Positions 26,158 through 36,761 of a stretch of 64,000 nucleotides of DNA are shown piece by piece. Where the stretch lies: positions 310,001 through 374,000 of the forward strand of contig DASSNU010000002.1 of assembly GCA_035701265.1 (NCBI GenBank), written 5' to 3'. The notes under the pieces were generated by a model. That model did no database searches and was not told the DNA's origin. It saw only the letters and a list, made by a program, of their open reading frames with translations. The translations under genes and the position numbers were made by a program. The stretch comes from DASSNU01 sp035701265 (GTDB lineage: Bacteria > Gemmatimonadota > Gemmatimonadetes > Gemmatimonadales > Gemmatimonadaceae). The stretch's first letter is position 1, and the number at the start of each line of letters is the position of its first letter.

Positions 26158-27885
26158 CTAGCCCCGCGTTTCCGCACGATGTGGCGCCGCGGCGAGTCCG
26201 CCGTCCTCCGCGCCGCGCGGCCGTCCGGCGTCCTCCTCCCGCGCCGTTTCAGACGCCCGGGCACCGCGCCCTTCGCCGCTCGATTCGCGCTCGGCGTCCG
26301 CCGCCTCGGTCCCGCCCGGTTCGCCGCGCTTGCCCGCACCGTCGGGGATCTCGTACTCGCGGAGTTTCCGGTACAGTGTGCGCTCCCCGATGCCCAGGAG
26401 GTCCGCCGCGCGGCGGCGATTGCCGCGCGTCTCGCGCAACGCGGCCTCGATGGCCGCGCGCTCGATCTCGGCCATCGTCATCCCCGGGTGGATGGTCACC
26501 AGATTCGGTGGAGGCGCCTCCTCGCGCGGCTCGATACCGGTCACCAGGGGGGGAGAGGCCGAGAACGCCGCGGGCGCATGCACCTCGCTCAGGAGCTCGG
26601 GATGCCCCCCCGCCACGCGCAGATCGTCGGTGCGCCGGCGCAGCTCCTCCACCTGGAGCTTGAGCTCCACCAGGCTCCGCACGATGAACTCGAGCTCTCG
26701 CCCGCCCGCCTCCTCCGCGCCGCGCAGGATGTGCCCCACCGGCACGGGGAGAAAGCGCGCCGAGCCGCCGTCGCGGATGGAGCCGGGAATGTCCGCGGCG
26801 GTGATCTCGCGCCCCGGAGAGAGCACCACCATGCTCTCCACGAGATTCCGCAACTCACGCACGTTCCCCGGCCACTCGTACTCCACCAGGAGCTGCATGG
26901 CGTCGGCGGAGATGCCATGGAACGCGCGATCGTGCTCGCGCGAGAACTCCTGGACGAAGCGGCGCACGAGGATGGGGATGTCCTCTCGCCGCTCACGCAG
27001 CGGGGGGAGATAGATCGAGAGCACGTTCAGCCGGTAGTACAGGTCCGGCCGGAACGTCCCCTGCTCCACGTGCTCGCGAAGCGGGCGGTTGGTGGCGGCG
27101 ACGACGCGCACATCGACGCGGATGGGCTGCGTCCCGCCCACACGCATCACCTCGCGCTGCTCGAGCACGCGCAGGAGCTTGACCTGCGTGGGAAGCGGCG
27201 CCTCGCCGATCTCGTCCAGAAAGAGCGTGCCGCCATTGGCCAGCTCGAAGCGGCCGAGGCGCCGCTCCGCCGCGCCGGTGAACGCTCCCTTCTCGTGACC
27301 GAACAGCTCGCTCTCGAGCAGCGTTTCGGGGAGCGCGCCGATGTTCACCGGAATGAATGGGCGCGCGCCGCGCGGGCTCAGGCGATGCAGCGCGCGTGCG
27401 ACGAGCTCCTTGCCCGTGCCGCTCTCGCCCTGAATGAGCACGGTGCTGGAGACGGGCGCCATCTGCTCGATGCGCACCAGCACCTCGCGGATCCCCTCGC
27501 TGTCGCCGTACAGCCCGGTGAGCTCGGCCAGCTCGCGACGATGCAGAATGCGGCGGATGCCGGCAAACACTTCATCCAGGTCCACCGGCTTGGGATACAG
27601 CTCGGCGAATCCTACGGTGCGCAGCCGCTCGTGCAGCGCCGGATCGTCGATGTCCGCCAACCCCACCACCGACGCGCCGTCCCACAGCTCGCGCTTCACG
27701 AGCTGCAGCGTGGTGGCCTCGGTGAGACCGCCGGTGAACACCACCACGTCGGGATGCGAGCGCTCGATCTGCGAGCGGATGTCGTCGAGCGGAGAGACGA
27801 CGATCGTCTCCACGCCGCTCTTCTCGAGGAGCGCGTTGAGCCGCACCGCCGGCTCCACATCGGTGAGCGTGATGAGCACCTTCAC
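26158..27885 (-). CDS. sigma-54-dependent Fis-family regulator with a degenerate receiver
   Basis: A 575-residue enhancer-binding protein. The central AAA+ domain (about 130-370) carries GESGTGKE, an intact GAFTGA loop for sigma-54 contact and the Walker B LFLDEIGE. The C-terminus has a Fis-type helix-turn-helix (GNRRRAADLLGIGERTLYRKL) and then an 80-residue acidic, disordered tail. The N-terminal 115 residues fold like a receiver, but the phosphoacceptor strand reads VVVFTGGL without an aspartate, so phosphorylation control is unlikely. The GTG start at 27885 follows a GGGGGTGA ribosome site; a TTG at 27912 is less likely. No histidine kinase is adjacent. Confidence 0.9.
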   Translation of the reverse strand: MKVLITLTDVEPAVRLNALLEKSGVETIVVSPLDDIRSQIERSHPDVVVFTGGLTEATTLQLVKRELWDGASVVGLADIDDPALHERLRTVGFAELYPKPVDLDEVFAGIRRILHRRELAELTGLYGDSEGIREVLVRIEQMAPVSSTVLIQGESGTGKELVARALHRLSPRGARPFIPVNIGALPETLLESELFGHEKGAFTGAAERRLGRFELANGGTLFLDEIGEAPLPTQVKLLRVLEQREVMRVGGTQPIRVDVRVVAATNRPLREHVEQGTFRPDLYYRLNVLSIYLPPLRERREDIPILVRRFVQEFSREHDRAFHGISADAMQLLVEYEWPGNVRELRNLVESMVVLSPGREITAADIPGSIRDGGSARFLPVPVGHILRGAEEAGGRELEFIVRSLVELKLQVEELRRRTDDLRVAGGHPELLSEVHAPAAFSASPPLVTGIEPREEAPPPNLVTIHPGMTMAEIERAAIEAALRETRGNRRRAADLLGIGERTLYRKLREYEIPDGAGKRGEPGGTEAADAERESSGEGRGARASETAREEDAGRPRGAEDGGLAAAPHRAETRG

Positions 27886-27948
27886 CGGATCACCCCCGAT
27901 CCGACTCACCAACCGGGCTCGTTCGCCGTCGCACGTCGCGTCGCCTGC

Positions 27949-29061
27949 TCACGTCCCTGCCGCGCGCTTGTAGAAGGGCATCTTCGCCACCGTGCACGGG
28001 ACGCGCTTGCCGCGGATCTCCAGCTCGATCGCTTCGCCGTCGCGCGCATGAGCGGCGGGGAGATAGACGGTGCCGATGGCGACGCCGAGCGTGGGGCTCA
28101 TCGCGCCACTCCGTACTTCGCCCGTGCGCTCGCCGCCCACGTACACCGGATAACCAGGACGCGGGATGATGCGCTCGGTGGTGGAGAAGCCGGAAAGGCG
28201 GCGGTCCACACCGCGCGCCTTCTGCGCTTCCAGCGCCGAGCGTCCCACGAAATCGCCCTTGTCCATCTTGACGGTCCACGCCAGCCGCGCTTCGAGGGGC
28301 GTGGTGGTGTCGTCGATGTCGTTTCCGTAGAGCGCCATCCCCGCCTCGAGACGCAACGAGTCGCGCGCGCCGAGCCCGGCCGGCGTGACGCGGCCGCCGC
28401 GCGTGAGCGCTTCCCAGATGCGCGCCGCGTGCGCGACGGGAAAGTAGAGCTCGAAGCCATCTTCTCCCGTGTATCCCGTGCGCGAGATGATGACATCCGA
28501 CACGCCGGCCACGTCGCCGATGGCGAAGTGGTAGTACGCGATGGAGCCCAGGTCGGTGGCGGTGAGCGGCTGCAACACCGCCGCGCACTCCGGACCTTGC
28601 AGCGCGAGGAGCGCGATGTCGTCGCTCACGTCCTCGAGCGTACAGTCGAAGCGCGCCGCGTGGCGGCCGATGTGCGCGAAGTCCTTCTCTCGATTGGACG
28701 CGTTCACGACGATCATGTAGCGATCGGGAAGACGGTAGACGAGACAATCGTCCTCGATCGTTCCGCGCTCGTTGAGGAACATGGAGTACTGCGCCTGCCC
28801 CACGGCGAGCGCGCGCGCGTCATTGGTGGTGACGTAGTTGACGAAGTCGAGCGCCTGCGGGCCGCGCACGATGAACTCGCCCATGTGGCTCACGTCGAAC
28901 AGCCCGCACCGCTCCCTCACCGCCCGATGCTCGGCGATGATGCCGGTCGGGTACTGCACGGGCATCTCAAAACCCGCAAACGGTACCATTTTGGCGCCGA
29001 GGCTGGTGTGGATGTCGTGGAAGGGCGTGCGGCGGAGCGTGCCTGTGGTTTCGTGCGCCAT
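27949..29061 (-). CDS. gcvT: aminomethyltransferase (glycine cleavage T protein)
   Basis: A 370-residue folate enzyme that takes the aminomethyl group from lipoyl-H protein and gives ammonia and methylene-tetrahydrofolate. Conserved parts are LRRTPFHDIHTSLGAKMVPFAGFEMPVQY (start), the GLFDVSHMGE motif, a ISRTGYTGEDGFELYF segment and RDSLRLEAGMALYGNDID, all as in GcvT. Full length. The other glycine-cleavage genes (gcvH, gcvP) are not in the window, so the system is split. No glycine riboswitch was recognised in the 350-base leader. Confidence 0.95.
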   Translation of the reverse strand: MAHETTGTLRRTPFHDIHTSLGAKMVPFAGFEMPVQYPTGIIAEHRAVRERCGLFDVSHMGEFIVRGPQALDFVNYVTTNDARALAVGQAQYSMFLNERGTIEDDCLVYRLPDRYMIVVNASNREKDFAHIGRHAARFDCTLEDVSDDIALLALQGPECAAVLQPLTATDLGSIAYYHFAIGDVAGVSDVIISRTGYTGEDGFELYFPVAHAARIWEALTRGGRVTPAGLGARDSLRLEAGMALYGNDIDDTTTPLEARLAWTVKMDKGDFVGRSALEAQKARGVDRRLSGFSTTERIIPRPGYPVYVGGERTGEVRSGAMSPTLGVAIGTVYLPAAHARDGEAIELEIRGKRVPCTVAKMPFYKRAAGT

Positions 29062-29411
29062 GGGATGAGACTCGAGGGAATGGGGGGATGGCTCGTGCGG
29101 AAATATGCCACGACAGCATGACCACTGCCAGGCAGGCAGGGCAGTTAGAGGCCTGATCGCGCGCCTGAGGGAGGATGGGGGACGTGCTGGCGGAGGCAGG
29201 ACGGGACCGCTCCTGTGAGGGGGGAGGGGGTCTAGCCCCCTGTTCGCGGCCCTCGCGTGAGGGTTGCGGACAGGCGCGTGACAGTATGCGGGATGCGGCG
29301 TCCTTCTCTTGAGCGCCCGGCAGCAGGTTACCGCAGCCGGCGCGATTTCGATGGTGCCAGGGCATCATCTCCTCCACGCGCGGCTGCGCCAACGGTTTTC
29401 CGTCCAACACC
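29062..29411. other. divergent intergenic region between gcvT and the AraC-type regulator
   Basis: About 350 bases holding two hairpins: GGGGG-TCTAG-CCCCC at 29226-29240 and, beside it, CCCTCGCGTGAGGG. They might belong to the gcvT leader on the minus strand. No known riboswitch consensus was matched and no gene was seen. Confidence 0.45.
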
Positions 29412-30380
29412 ATGGGTCTGGTCGCAACGCTGCTTCCCAGCCAGCTCCGGCTGAATCGGCTCCGGACGGCACTGCGCGAGCGGTCGACGCTCGTGACGTG
29501 CAATTCGTGGAGCGAGCTGTTGGCCGCGTGCGCGTCACAGCCGGTGACGACGGCGGTGGTGGACATCGTCGCGCCTCCCGGCACGGCGGCCGCGTTCGAT
29601 CATCTGCGTCATCTCAAGCGCCGTTATCCGTCGGTGACGGTGGTGCTCTACGCGGCGATTCCGCCCGCGCGCCCGCGCGACCTGTTCGAGGCGGGGCGCT
29701 TCGGATTCGACGGCCTGGCGCTGTGCGACGAGGAAGACGATCCGCATCAGTTGCGCGCGCTCATCGAGCAGGCAGAAGCGCGCGCCGTGCTCGGGGAGTT
29801 GCGTCTCGCACTGCGCGATGCCAAGCCCACGGTACGGGACGCGACGCTCGTGTCGATCATCCGGGCACACCAGCATCTCTCTCCGCTGGAGCTGGCGCGC
29901 ATCCTGGGGATCCGGCGGAAAGCGCTGGCCGAGCGTCTGTCGGCGTCGGGGTTCCCACCCACGCAGCGACTGATCGCGTGGTGCCGGCTGATCGTGGCGT
30001 CTCGCCTGCTGGAAGATCCCGGGCGGAGCGCGGACAGCGTGGCGCTCGCGCTCGACTATCCTTCCGGGAGCGCGTTCCGCAACAGCTGCCAGCGCTACCT
30101 GCACGCCACGCCGAACGAGATCCGCTCGCGCGGCGGCGCGCGGTTCGCGATCGCCGAGTTCCTGCGCGAAGCGGGTATGGTGCGCGAAGGCGACGCGGCC
30201 AACGCGCAGGTGGCGCCGGCGAACGGCGCGGCACCGGAGAACGGTGCGGACGGCGACGCTCCCGACGCGCGACGACGCCTCAACTCGCTTCCATACTCCG
30301 TGTCACACAACGGCTCCAGCGAGACCGCCGGACCGGACGCGGACGACCAGCAGGAGCGGGTGGCGGGAATCCCCTGGTAG
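29412..30380 (+). CDS. AraC-type regulator with a receiver-like N-terminal domain
   Basis: A 322-residue DNA-binding protein. Residues 1-120 resemble a response-regulator fold (LVTCNSWSELLAACA, AVVDIVAPPG, TVVLYAAIPP, GFDGLALCDEEDD), with one aspartate in the expected strand but poor conservation of the acidic pocket. Residues 140-240 form an AraC-like pair of helix-turn-helices (LSPLELARILGIRRKALAERL; RSADSVALALDYPSGSAFRNSCQRYLHATPNEIR). The last 85 residues look disordered. It stands alone and converges on argF. Target genes are unknown. Confidence 0.8.
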   Translation: MGLVATLLPSQLRLNRLRTALRERSTLVTCNSWSELLAACASQPVTTAVVDIVAPPGTAAAFDHLRHLKRRYPSVTVVLYAAIPPARPRDLFEAGRFGFDGLALCDEEDDPHQLRALIEQAEARAVLGELRLALRDAKPTVRDATLVSIIRAHQHLSPLELARILGIRRKALAERLSASGFPPTQRLIAWCRLIVASRLLEDPGRSADSVALALDYPSGSAFRNSCQRYLHATPNEIRSRGGARFAIAEFLREAGMVREGDAANAQVAPANGAAPENGADGDAPDARRRLNSLPYSVSHNGSSETAGPDADDQQERVAGIPW

Positions 30381-30426
30381 CAGGGCCGCGGCACCCGAGC
30401 GCGCGATCGCCGCGCGGGCGCCGCAC

Positions 30427-31350
30427 TCAGGCGAGCGATTCCCCTCCCATCAGCACGGCCATGAGCGCCTTCTGGACGTGCAGCCGGTTCTCGGCCTCGT
30501 CCCACACGCGGCTCTGCGGTCCGTCGATCACCTCCGCGGCCACCTCCTCGCCGCGGTGCGCGGGGAGGCAGTGGAGGAAGATTGCTCCCGGTGCGGCGTG
30601 CTGCATGAGCGCGGGCGTCACCGTGTAGCCGGCGAAGGCGCGGACGCGCTTGGCCTGCTCCTCTTCCTGCCCCATCGATGCCCAGACGTCCGTGTTGACC
30701 ACGTGCGCGCCCTCCACCGCACGCGCGGGATCGCGCACCACCTGCACATCCGTGGTGGTGCGTGCGCGAGAGACAAGCTCCGGATCGGGATCGTACCCTT
30801 CGGGGCAGGCGAGCACGAGGCGGAATCCGAGCCGGTACGCAGCGTTGATCCACGAGTTCGCCATGTTGTTCCCATCGCCGATCCAGGCGATGGTCTTCCC
30901 TTCCCACCCGCCGAGCGCCTGGCGCACGGTGAGCAGATCGGCGAGCACCTGGCAGGGGTGTAACAGGTCGGTGAGCCCGTTGATGACGGGGATGTCGGCG
31001 AAGCGGGCGAGCTCTTCGATCTCCGCGTGAGCGAAGGTGCGGATCATGATGCCGTCGGCGTAGCGCGAGAGCACGCGCGCGGTGTCGGCAATGGGCTCTC
31101 CGCGCCCGAGCTGCACGTCGCGTGGCGAGAGAAAGAGCGCGTGTCCGCCGAGCTGCCACGCGCCCACCTCGAAGGAAACGCGCGTGCGCGTGGAGGACTT
31201 CATGAAGATCATCGCGAGCGACTTGCCGGCGAGCGGCGTGCGCGTGTAGCGGCCGGTGCGCATGGCGTCGGCCAGGTCGAAGATCCGGATCAGCTCGTCA
31301 CGGGTGAAGTCGGGAATGGCGAGAAAGTCGCGATGCGGGCGCTCTGGCAT
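30427..31350 (-). CDS. argF: ornithine carbamoyltransferase
   Basis: A 307-residue enzyme of arginine synthesis that joins carbamoyl phosphate and ornithine to citrulline. The carbamoyl phosphate loop SSTRTR, the HPCQ motif, the ornithine-binding WIGDGNNMANSW and the HCLPAHRGEEV cysteine loop are all present. The ATG at 31350 gives the usual N-terminus (HRDFLAIPDFTRDEL); the upstream extension is unlikely. It is the last gene after hslU, 104 bases away, on the same strand. No other arginine gene is nearby. Confidence 0.94.
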   Translation of the reverse strand: MPERPHRDFLAIPDFTRDELIRIFDLADAMRTGRYTRTPLAGKSLAMIFMKSSTRTRVSFEVGAWQLGGHALFLSPRDVQLGRGEPIADTARVLSRYADGIMIRTFAHAEIEELARFADIPVINGLTDLLHPCQVLADLLTVRQALGGWEGKTIAWIGDGNNMANSWINAAYRLGFRLVLACPEGYDPDPELVSRARTTTDVQVVRDPARAVEGAHVVNTDVWASMGQEEEQAKRVRAFAGYTVTPALMQHAAPGAIFLHCLPAHRGEEVAAEVIDGPQSRVWDEAENRLHVQKALMAVLMGGESLA

Positions 31351-31454
31351 GGGTTCCTGGTGGAGTGAGAGTGCATTCACGCGCGACGCGCACGCGCGCG
31401 GCGGCGGGCGCATGCGGATAGCGCGCGCGCCGCGATGCCACGCGGCGGGCGACG

Positions 31455-32984
<1,530 letters not shown>

Positions 32985-33070
32985 CTATGCGGCAAGGTGC
33001 GCCGGGAGCGCCGCGCGCGCAGCGGGCCCGAGGTCACCCCGGCAGCATGTGAGACCACCGCGCCGGGCGC

Positions 33071-33622
33071 TCACTCGAGCTCCAGCACGGTGATGTTCCG
33101 ATTGGTGTAGATGCAGATGTCGCCGGCGATCTCGAGGGCGGTGCGCACGATGTCGCGCGGCGGGAGCGACGAGTGGAGGAGCATCCCGCGCGCGGCGGCG
33201 AGCGCGTACGGTCCCCCGGAGCCGATGGCGAGGATCCCGTCGTCCGGCTCGATCACGTCGCCAGTGCCGGAGATCACGAAGGCGTGCTGGCGATCGGCCA
33301 CGGCAAGGAGCGCCTCCAGGCGGCGCAGCACGCGGTCACGTCGCCAGTCTTTGGCCAGCTCGACGGCCGCGCGCGGAAGGTTCTCTGGGTAGCGCTCGAG
33401 CTTTTCCTCGAACTTCTCGAACAGGGTGAGCCCGTCGGCGGCCGAGCCGGCGAAGCCGGCGAGCACCTTCCCCCCGCGCAGCACGCGTACCTTCTGGGCG
33501 TTGGACTTCATGACCGTCTCGCCGACCGTGACCTGCCCGTCCGCGCCGACGGCGAGCTGGCCATCGCGCCTCACGCCGAGCACGGTGGTGGAGCGAACGA
33601 CCGGGTTGGTGGAGGAGGACAT
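33071..33622 (-). CDS. hslV: HslV (ClpQ) peptidase of the HslUV protease
   Basis: A 183-residue proteasome-like peptidase. After an 11-residue leader (MSSSTNPVVRS) comes TTVLGVRRDG, where cleavage would expose the catalytic N-terminal threonine. GDGQVT is GADGQVTVGETVMK here, then the usual VRVLRGGKVLAGFAGSAADG and GSGGPYALAAARGM. The ATG at 33622 is chosen because the leader length fits the processed family type. It stands directly before hslU in the operon. Confidence 0.96.
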   Translation of the reverse strand: MSSSTNPVVRSTTVLGVRRDGQLAVGADGQVTVGETVMKSNAQKVRVLRGGKVLAGFAGSAADGLTLFEKFEEKLERYPENLPRAAVELAKDWRRDRVLRRLEALLAVADRQHAFVISGTGDVIEPDDGILAIGSGGPYALAAARGMLLHSSLPPRDIVRTALEIAGDICIYTNRNITVLELE

Positions 33623-33683
33623 GCGAGAAAGATACATCCGGGCGCGATGGAGGGGCGGGGCGCGCGCCCGGCCGCATCGTCCC

Positions 33684-34088
33684 CTACGGCGACTCCGTAG
33701 GCCCGCCGGGAGATCGCTCCCGGTCGCTCGCCCGGCGCCGCAGTCGATGGCCCAGCACGGGGCCGAGCACTATGCCGCGGACGTACTTCAGGTTGAGCAC
33801 GAGTCCGGCGGCGATGAGCACAGCCCCCACCAGGACTGCGAGCGTGGAGTAGCGCCAGGTGTCTCGCCCGATCACGGCCGTCCCCGCGGCCATGATGCCG
33901 AGGCCCAGGAGCACCTCGCCGCGATGATCGCGCTCCGGACGCGGGCGACGCCGGCGCTCGGCGGCCACGAACGTGCCGTCGGGGATGAGCCCGTCGGCAA
34001 CGAAGGCGCCGCCGATGAGGACGATCAGGATTCCGAGGAGGGTCGGGACGAACACTTCGATGCGCATGGCGCGGTGGACGAAGTGCAT
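33684..34088 (-). CDS. small three-span membrane protein, unknown
   Basis: A 134-residue protein with about three hydrophobic spans (VFVPTLLGILIVLIGGAFVADG; VLLGLGIMAAGTAVIG; TLAVLVGAVLIAAGLVLNL) separated by an Arg/Pro-rich loop, and a basic C-terminus. No family was recognised. It sits between xerC and hslV, where the Firmicute version of this gene order has nothing. Two ATG codons (34088, 34067) are possible; a GGGAA stretch favours the first. Confidence 0.65.
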   Translation of the reverse strand: MHFVHRAMRIEVFVPTLLGILIVLIGGAFVADGLIPDGTFVAAERRRRPRPERDHRGEVLLGLGIMAAGTAVIGRDTWRYSTLAVLVGAVLIAAGLVLNLKYVRGIVLGPVLGHRLRRRASDRERSPGGPTESP

Positions 34089-34197
34089 GGACCGTTCCCG
34101 CGCGTGACGCGTGCGGCCAACCGCGCAGCCCGCCTGCCACGCGCGACAGGGCGGCCGTGCCCGTTGCTCGCGACTGTGAGCTCCGCCGGCGCGCAGA

Positions 34198-35250
34198 CTA
34201 CGCGCGGGGGTGCGCCTGACGGTAGACCTGCCGCAGCCGGTCGATGCTCGTGTGCGTGTAGATCTGTGTGGTGGACACCGACGCGTGGCCGAGCAGCTCC
34301 TGCACGGCGCGGAGATCGGCGCCGGCATCGAGGAGGTGGGTGGCGAAGGTGTGGCGCAGCGAGTGCACGCTGAGCCCGGCGTCCTCATCGATCTGATCGA
34401 GAAAGGCCTTGACGACCTTCTGCACCGCGCGTGGCGTCATCCTCCGCCCGGTGCGGCCGATGAAGAACGCGGTGCGATCGCCGCGCGCGCCCACGGAGCG
34501 GAGCAGCTCGTCGCGCTTGGCTTCGTAGTTCCGGAGCGCGAGTTGTGCGTGGTCGCCCACCGGGATGATGCGCTCCTTGCGTCCCTTGCCGCGCACCTTC
34601 ACCTGCTGCGAGACGAGATCGATGTCCTGCCGAGCGATGCCGCACAGCTCGGAGAGGCGCATGCCGGTGGAGTAGAAGAGCTCGAGGATGGCGAGATTGC
34701 GCACATCCACGAACCGTCCCTCCCACGCGCGCACCTCGGCCATCTGGAAGAGCAGATCGATCTGCGCACGGTCGAGGAAGGCGGGGAGATACTTCTCCAG
34801 CTTGGGGGAGGAGACGCCGCGCGTGGGGTTGGCTTCCACCGCTTCGGTGCGGCTCAGGAAGCGATAGAAGCTGCGGACGCCGGAGAGCGTCCGCGCGATG
34901 GAGCGTTTGCGGAGCCCGCGCCGGGTGAGGTGGCCGAGGAAGGCGCGGATGGCGAGACGATCGATGCCCTCCCACGTCCACGATTGGGTGCCGTAGTAGC
35001 CAGCGAGGAAGGCGACGAAGGCATCGAGATCGCGGGCATACGCCGCGAGGGTGTTCGGGGAATCGTTGCGCTCCGTCTCGAGGTGGCGGAGAAAATCGCG
35101 CACGAGCTCAGGACGCTCCGGCTCCGCGGCGCGCTCCTGGTGCCCGGCGTGCGCGGCGCGCTCGGCGTCGGTGCGCGATGCGTCTTTCGGCAGCGCGTTT
35201 GCCGGCGCGCGTTTGCGCGTGGCGGCGGACGACCGGCGACGCTCAGTCAT
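34198..35250 (-). CDS. xerC: tyrosine recombinase XerC/XerD
   Basis: A 350-residue site-specific recombinase that resolves chromosome dimers at dif. The N-terminal SAM-like core-binding domain (VRDFLRHLETERNDSPNTLAAYARDL) is followed by the catalytic domain with Arg in STGMRLSELCGI, Lys in VRGKGRKERIIPV, HSLRHTFATHLL, GHASVSTTQIYTH and the nucleophile Tyr. It has about 55 basic extra residues at the N-terminus. The ATG at 35250 overlaps the trmFO stop by eight bases. Its place among housekeeping genes argues against a mobile-element integrase. XerC versus XerD cannot be settled here. Confidence 0.93.
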   Translation of the reverse strand: MTERRRSSAATRKRAPANALPKDASRTDAERAAHAGHQERAAEPERPELVRDFLRHLETERNDSPNTLAAYARDLDAFVAFLAGYYGTQSWTWEGIDRLAIRAFLGHLTRRGLRKRSIARTLSGVRSFYRFLSRTEAVEANPTRGVSSPKLEKYLPAFLDRAQIDLLFQMAEVRAWEGRFVDVRNLAILELFYSTGMRLSELCGIARQDIDLVSQQVKVRGKGRKERIIPVGDHAQLALRNYEAKRDELLRSVGARGDRTAFFIGRTGRRMTPRAVQKVVKAFLDQIDEDAGLSVHSLRHTFATHLLDAGADLRAVQELLGHASVSTTQIYTHTSIDRLRQVYRQAHPRA

Positions 35251-36661
35251 CGCCCGCCGCGGCACGCGCGACGGTGCCGATCGCCCGCGGCGATTCCTCC
35301 CCCACCTCCCGCATCCACACACGGAGGTCGCTGAGCGCACGCTCGGCGATCAGCTCGCGCTTGCGGCGCTTGTCGCGCACGCGCTCCGGGAGGTCGTCCA
35401 CCAGACCGAAGTTGGCGTTCATCGGCTGGAAGTGGCGCGGGTCGGCCTCCCGCACGTACCGGTACAGCGCGCCGAGCATCGTGGTGGGAGGGGGCAGCAC
35501 CGGCTCGTCGCCGCGCAGCAGGCGCGCGATGTTGATGCCGGCCAGAAGTCCGGTGGCGCTGCTCTCGGTGTATCCCTCCACGCCGGTGATCTGGCCGGCA
35601 AGCAGCACGCGCGCATCGTCGCGCAGGGAGAGATGGGGCGTGAGCGCGGCGGGGGAGTTCACGTACGAGTTGCGGTGGATGGACCCGTAGCGCAGGAACT
35701 CCGCGTCGGCAAGCCCGGGGATCAGGCGGAAGACGCGCTGCTGTTCGGGGATGCGCAGCCGCGTCTGGAAGCCCACCAGGTTCCACATGCGTCCCGCGCG
35801 ATCTTCCTGACGGAGCTGAGCCACCGCGTACGGCGTGCGTCCGGTACGCGGATCGCGCAGCCCGACCGGCTTGAGCGGCCCGAAGCGCAGCACGTCTGCA
35901 CCGCGCGCGGCCATCTCTTCCACCGGGAGGCATCCCTCGAAGTACGGGACGGCGTCGAAGTCGTGACCGCGGTGCTGGTCGGCCGCCGCGAGCGCGGCGA
36001 CGAACGCGTCGTACTCCTCGCGCGTGAACGGACAATTGAGGTATGCACCGGCGGCATCGGCGCCGACGTCCATCGTCTCCTTGTCGTAGCGCGACGCACG
36101 GAACACGCGGCTCTCGTCGATGGACTCCGCCGCGATCACGGGAGCGATGGCGTCGTAGAAGGCCAACGCGTCGACGCCGAGTCGTGCGCGGAGCGTTGCG
36201 GCGAGCGCGTCCGAAGTGAGCGGTCCGGTGGCGATCACCGCGGGCGAAGGGAGCTCCGTCACCTCGCCGCGCACGACGGTGATGCGCGGGTCGGCAAGAA
36301 TGTGCTGCTGAACCGTGGCGGAGAAGACGTCGCGGTCCACGGCCAGCGCAGTGCCGCCGGGCACGCGCGCACCGTCGGCGGCGTGCAGGATGAGCGAGCC
36401 GAGGAGGCGCATCTCCGCCTTGAGCAGCCCGTGCGCGTTGGTGGTCTCCGTGCTCTTGAAGGTGTTGGAGCAGACGAGCTCGGCCAGGCGATCGGTGCGA
36501 TGCGCTGGCGTCGGGCGCTCGGGGCGCATCTCGTGCACGATGACGCGCACCCCGCAGCGCGCGAGCTGGAACGCCGCCTCGCAGCCGGCCAGTCCCCCGC
36601 CCACGACGTGTACCTCGGGAAGTGATGACAGCGCGGCGTCGCGAGAGAGTGCAGGAGGCAT
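35243..36661 (-). CDS. trmFO: methylenetetrahydrofolate-tRNA-(uracil-5-)-methyltransferase
   Basis: A 472-residue FAD enzyme that makes m5U54 in the tRNA T-loop using methylene-tetrahydrofolate. The FAD-binding VHVVGGGLAGCEAAFQLA at the N-terminus, LVCSNTFKS with the conserved cysteine, GLLKAEMR, the substrate loop YDKETMDVG and the GQITGVEGYTESSATGLLAG segment are all there. Full length. It lies 100 bases after topA and overlaps xerC. Confidence 0.96.
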   Translation of the reverse strand: MPPALSRDAALSSLPEVHVVGGGLAGCEAAFQLARCGVRVIVHEMRPERPTPAHRTDRLAELVCSNTFKSTETTNAHGLLKAEMRLLGSLILHAADGARVPGGTALAVDRDVFSATVQQHILADPRITVVRGEVTELPSPAVIATGPLTSDALAATLRARLGVDALAFYDAIAPVIAAESIDESRVFRASRYDKETMDVGADAAGAYLNCPFTREEYDAFVAALAAADQHRGHDFDAVPYFEGCLPVEEMAARGADVLRFGPLKPVGLRDPRTGRTPYAVAQLRQEDRAGRMWNLVGFQTRLRIPEQQRVFRLIPGLADAEFLRYGSIHRNSYVNSPAALTPHLSLRDDARVLLAGQITGVEGYTESSATGLLAGINIARLLRGDEPVLPPPTTMLGALYRYVREADPRHFQPMNANFGLVDDLPERVRDKRRKRELIAERALSDLRVWMREVGEESPRAIGTVARAAAGDD

Positions 36662-36761
36662 ACGGAAGAATAGAGTGCTGTGCGCGACGGGGGAATGCCG
36701 AACGGCCGGAGCACGAATGCCCCGACCGCGATCATACGTGCACGTGAGAGGGCGCGTGTCG

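Noticed and set aside
26179..29121. 980-codon plus-strand open frame
   Set aside because: Antisense to the sigma-54 activator and gcvT, both of which have clear conserved motifs; no domain of its own.
28950..29411. Glycine riboswitch upstream of gcvT
   Set aside because: The leader has hairpins but not the paired conserved cores of the glycine aptamer that I could recognise.
34198..35250. Tyrosine recombinase as sign of a prophage or integrative element
   Set aside because: It is embedded in the topA-trmFO-xerC-hslVU housekeeping run with overlapping genes; no attachment site, phage or plasmid genes nearby.
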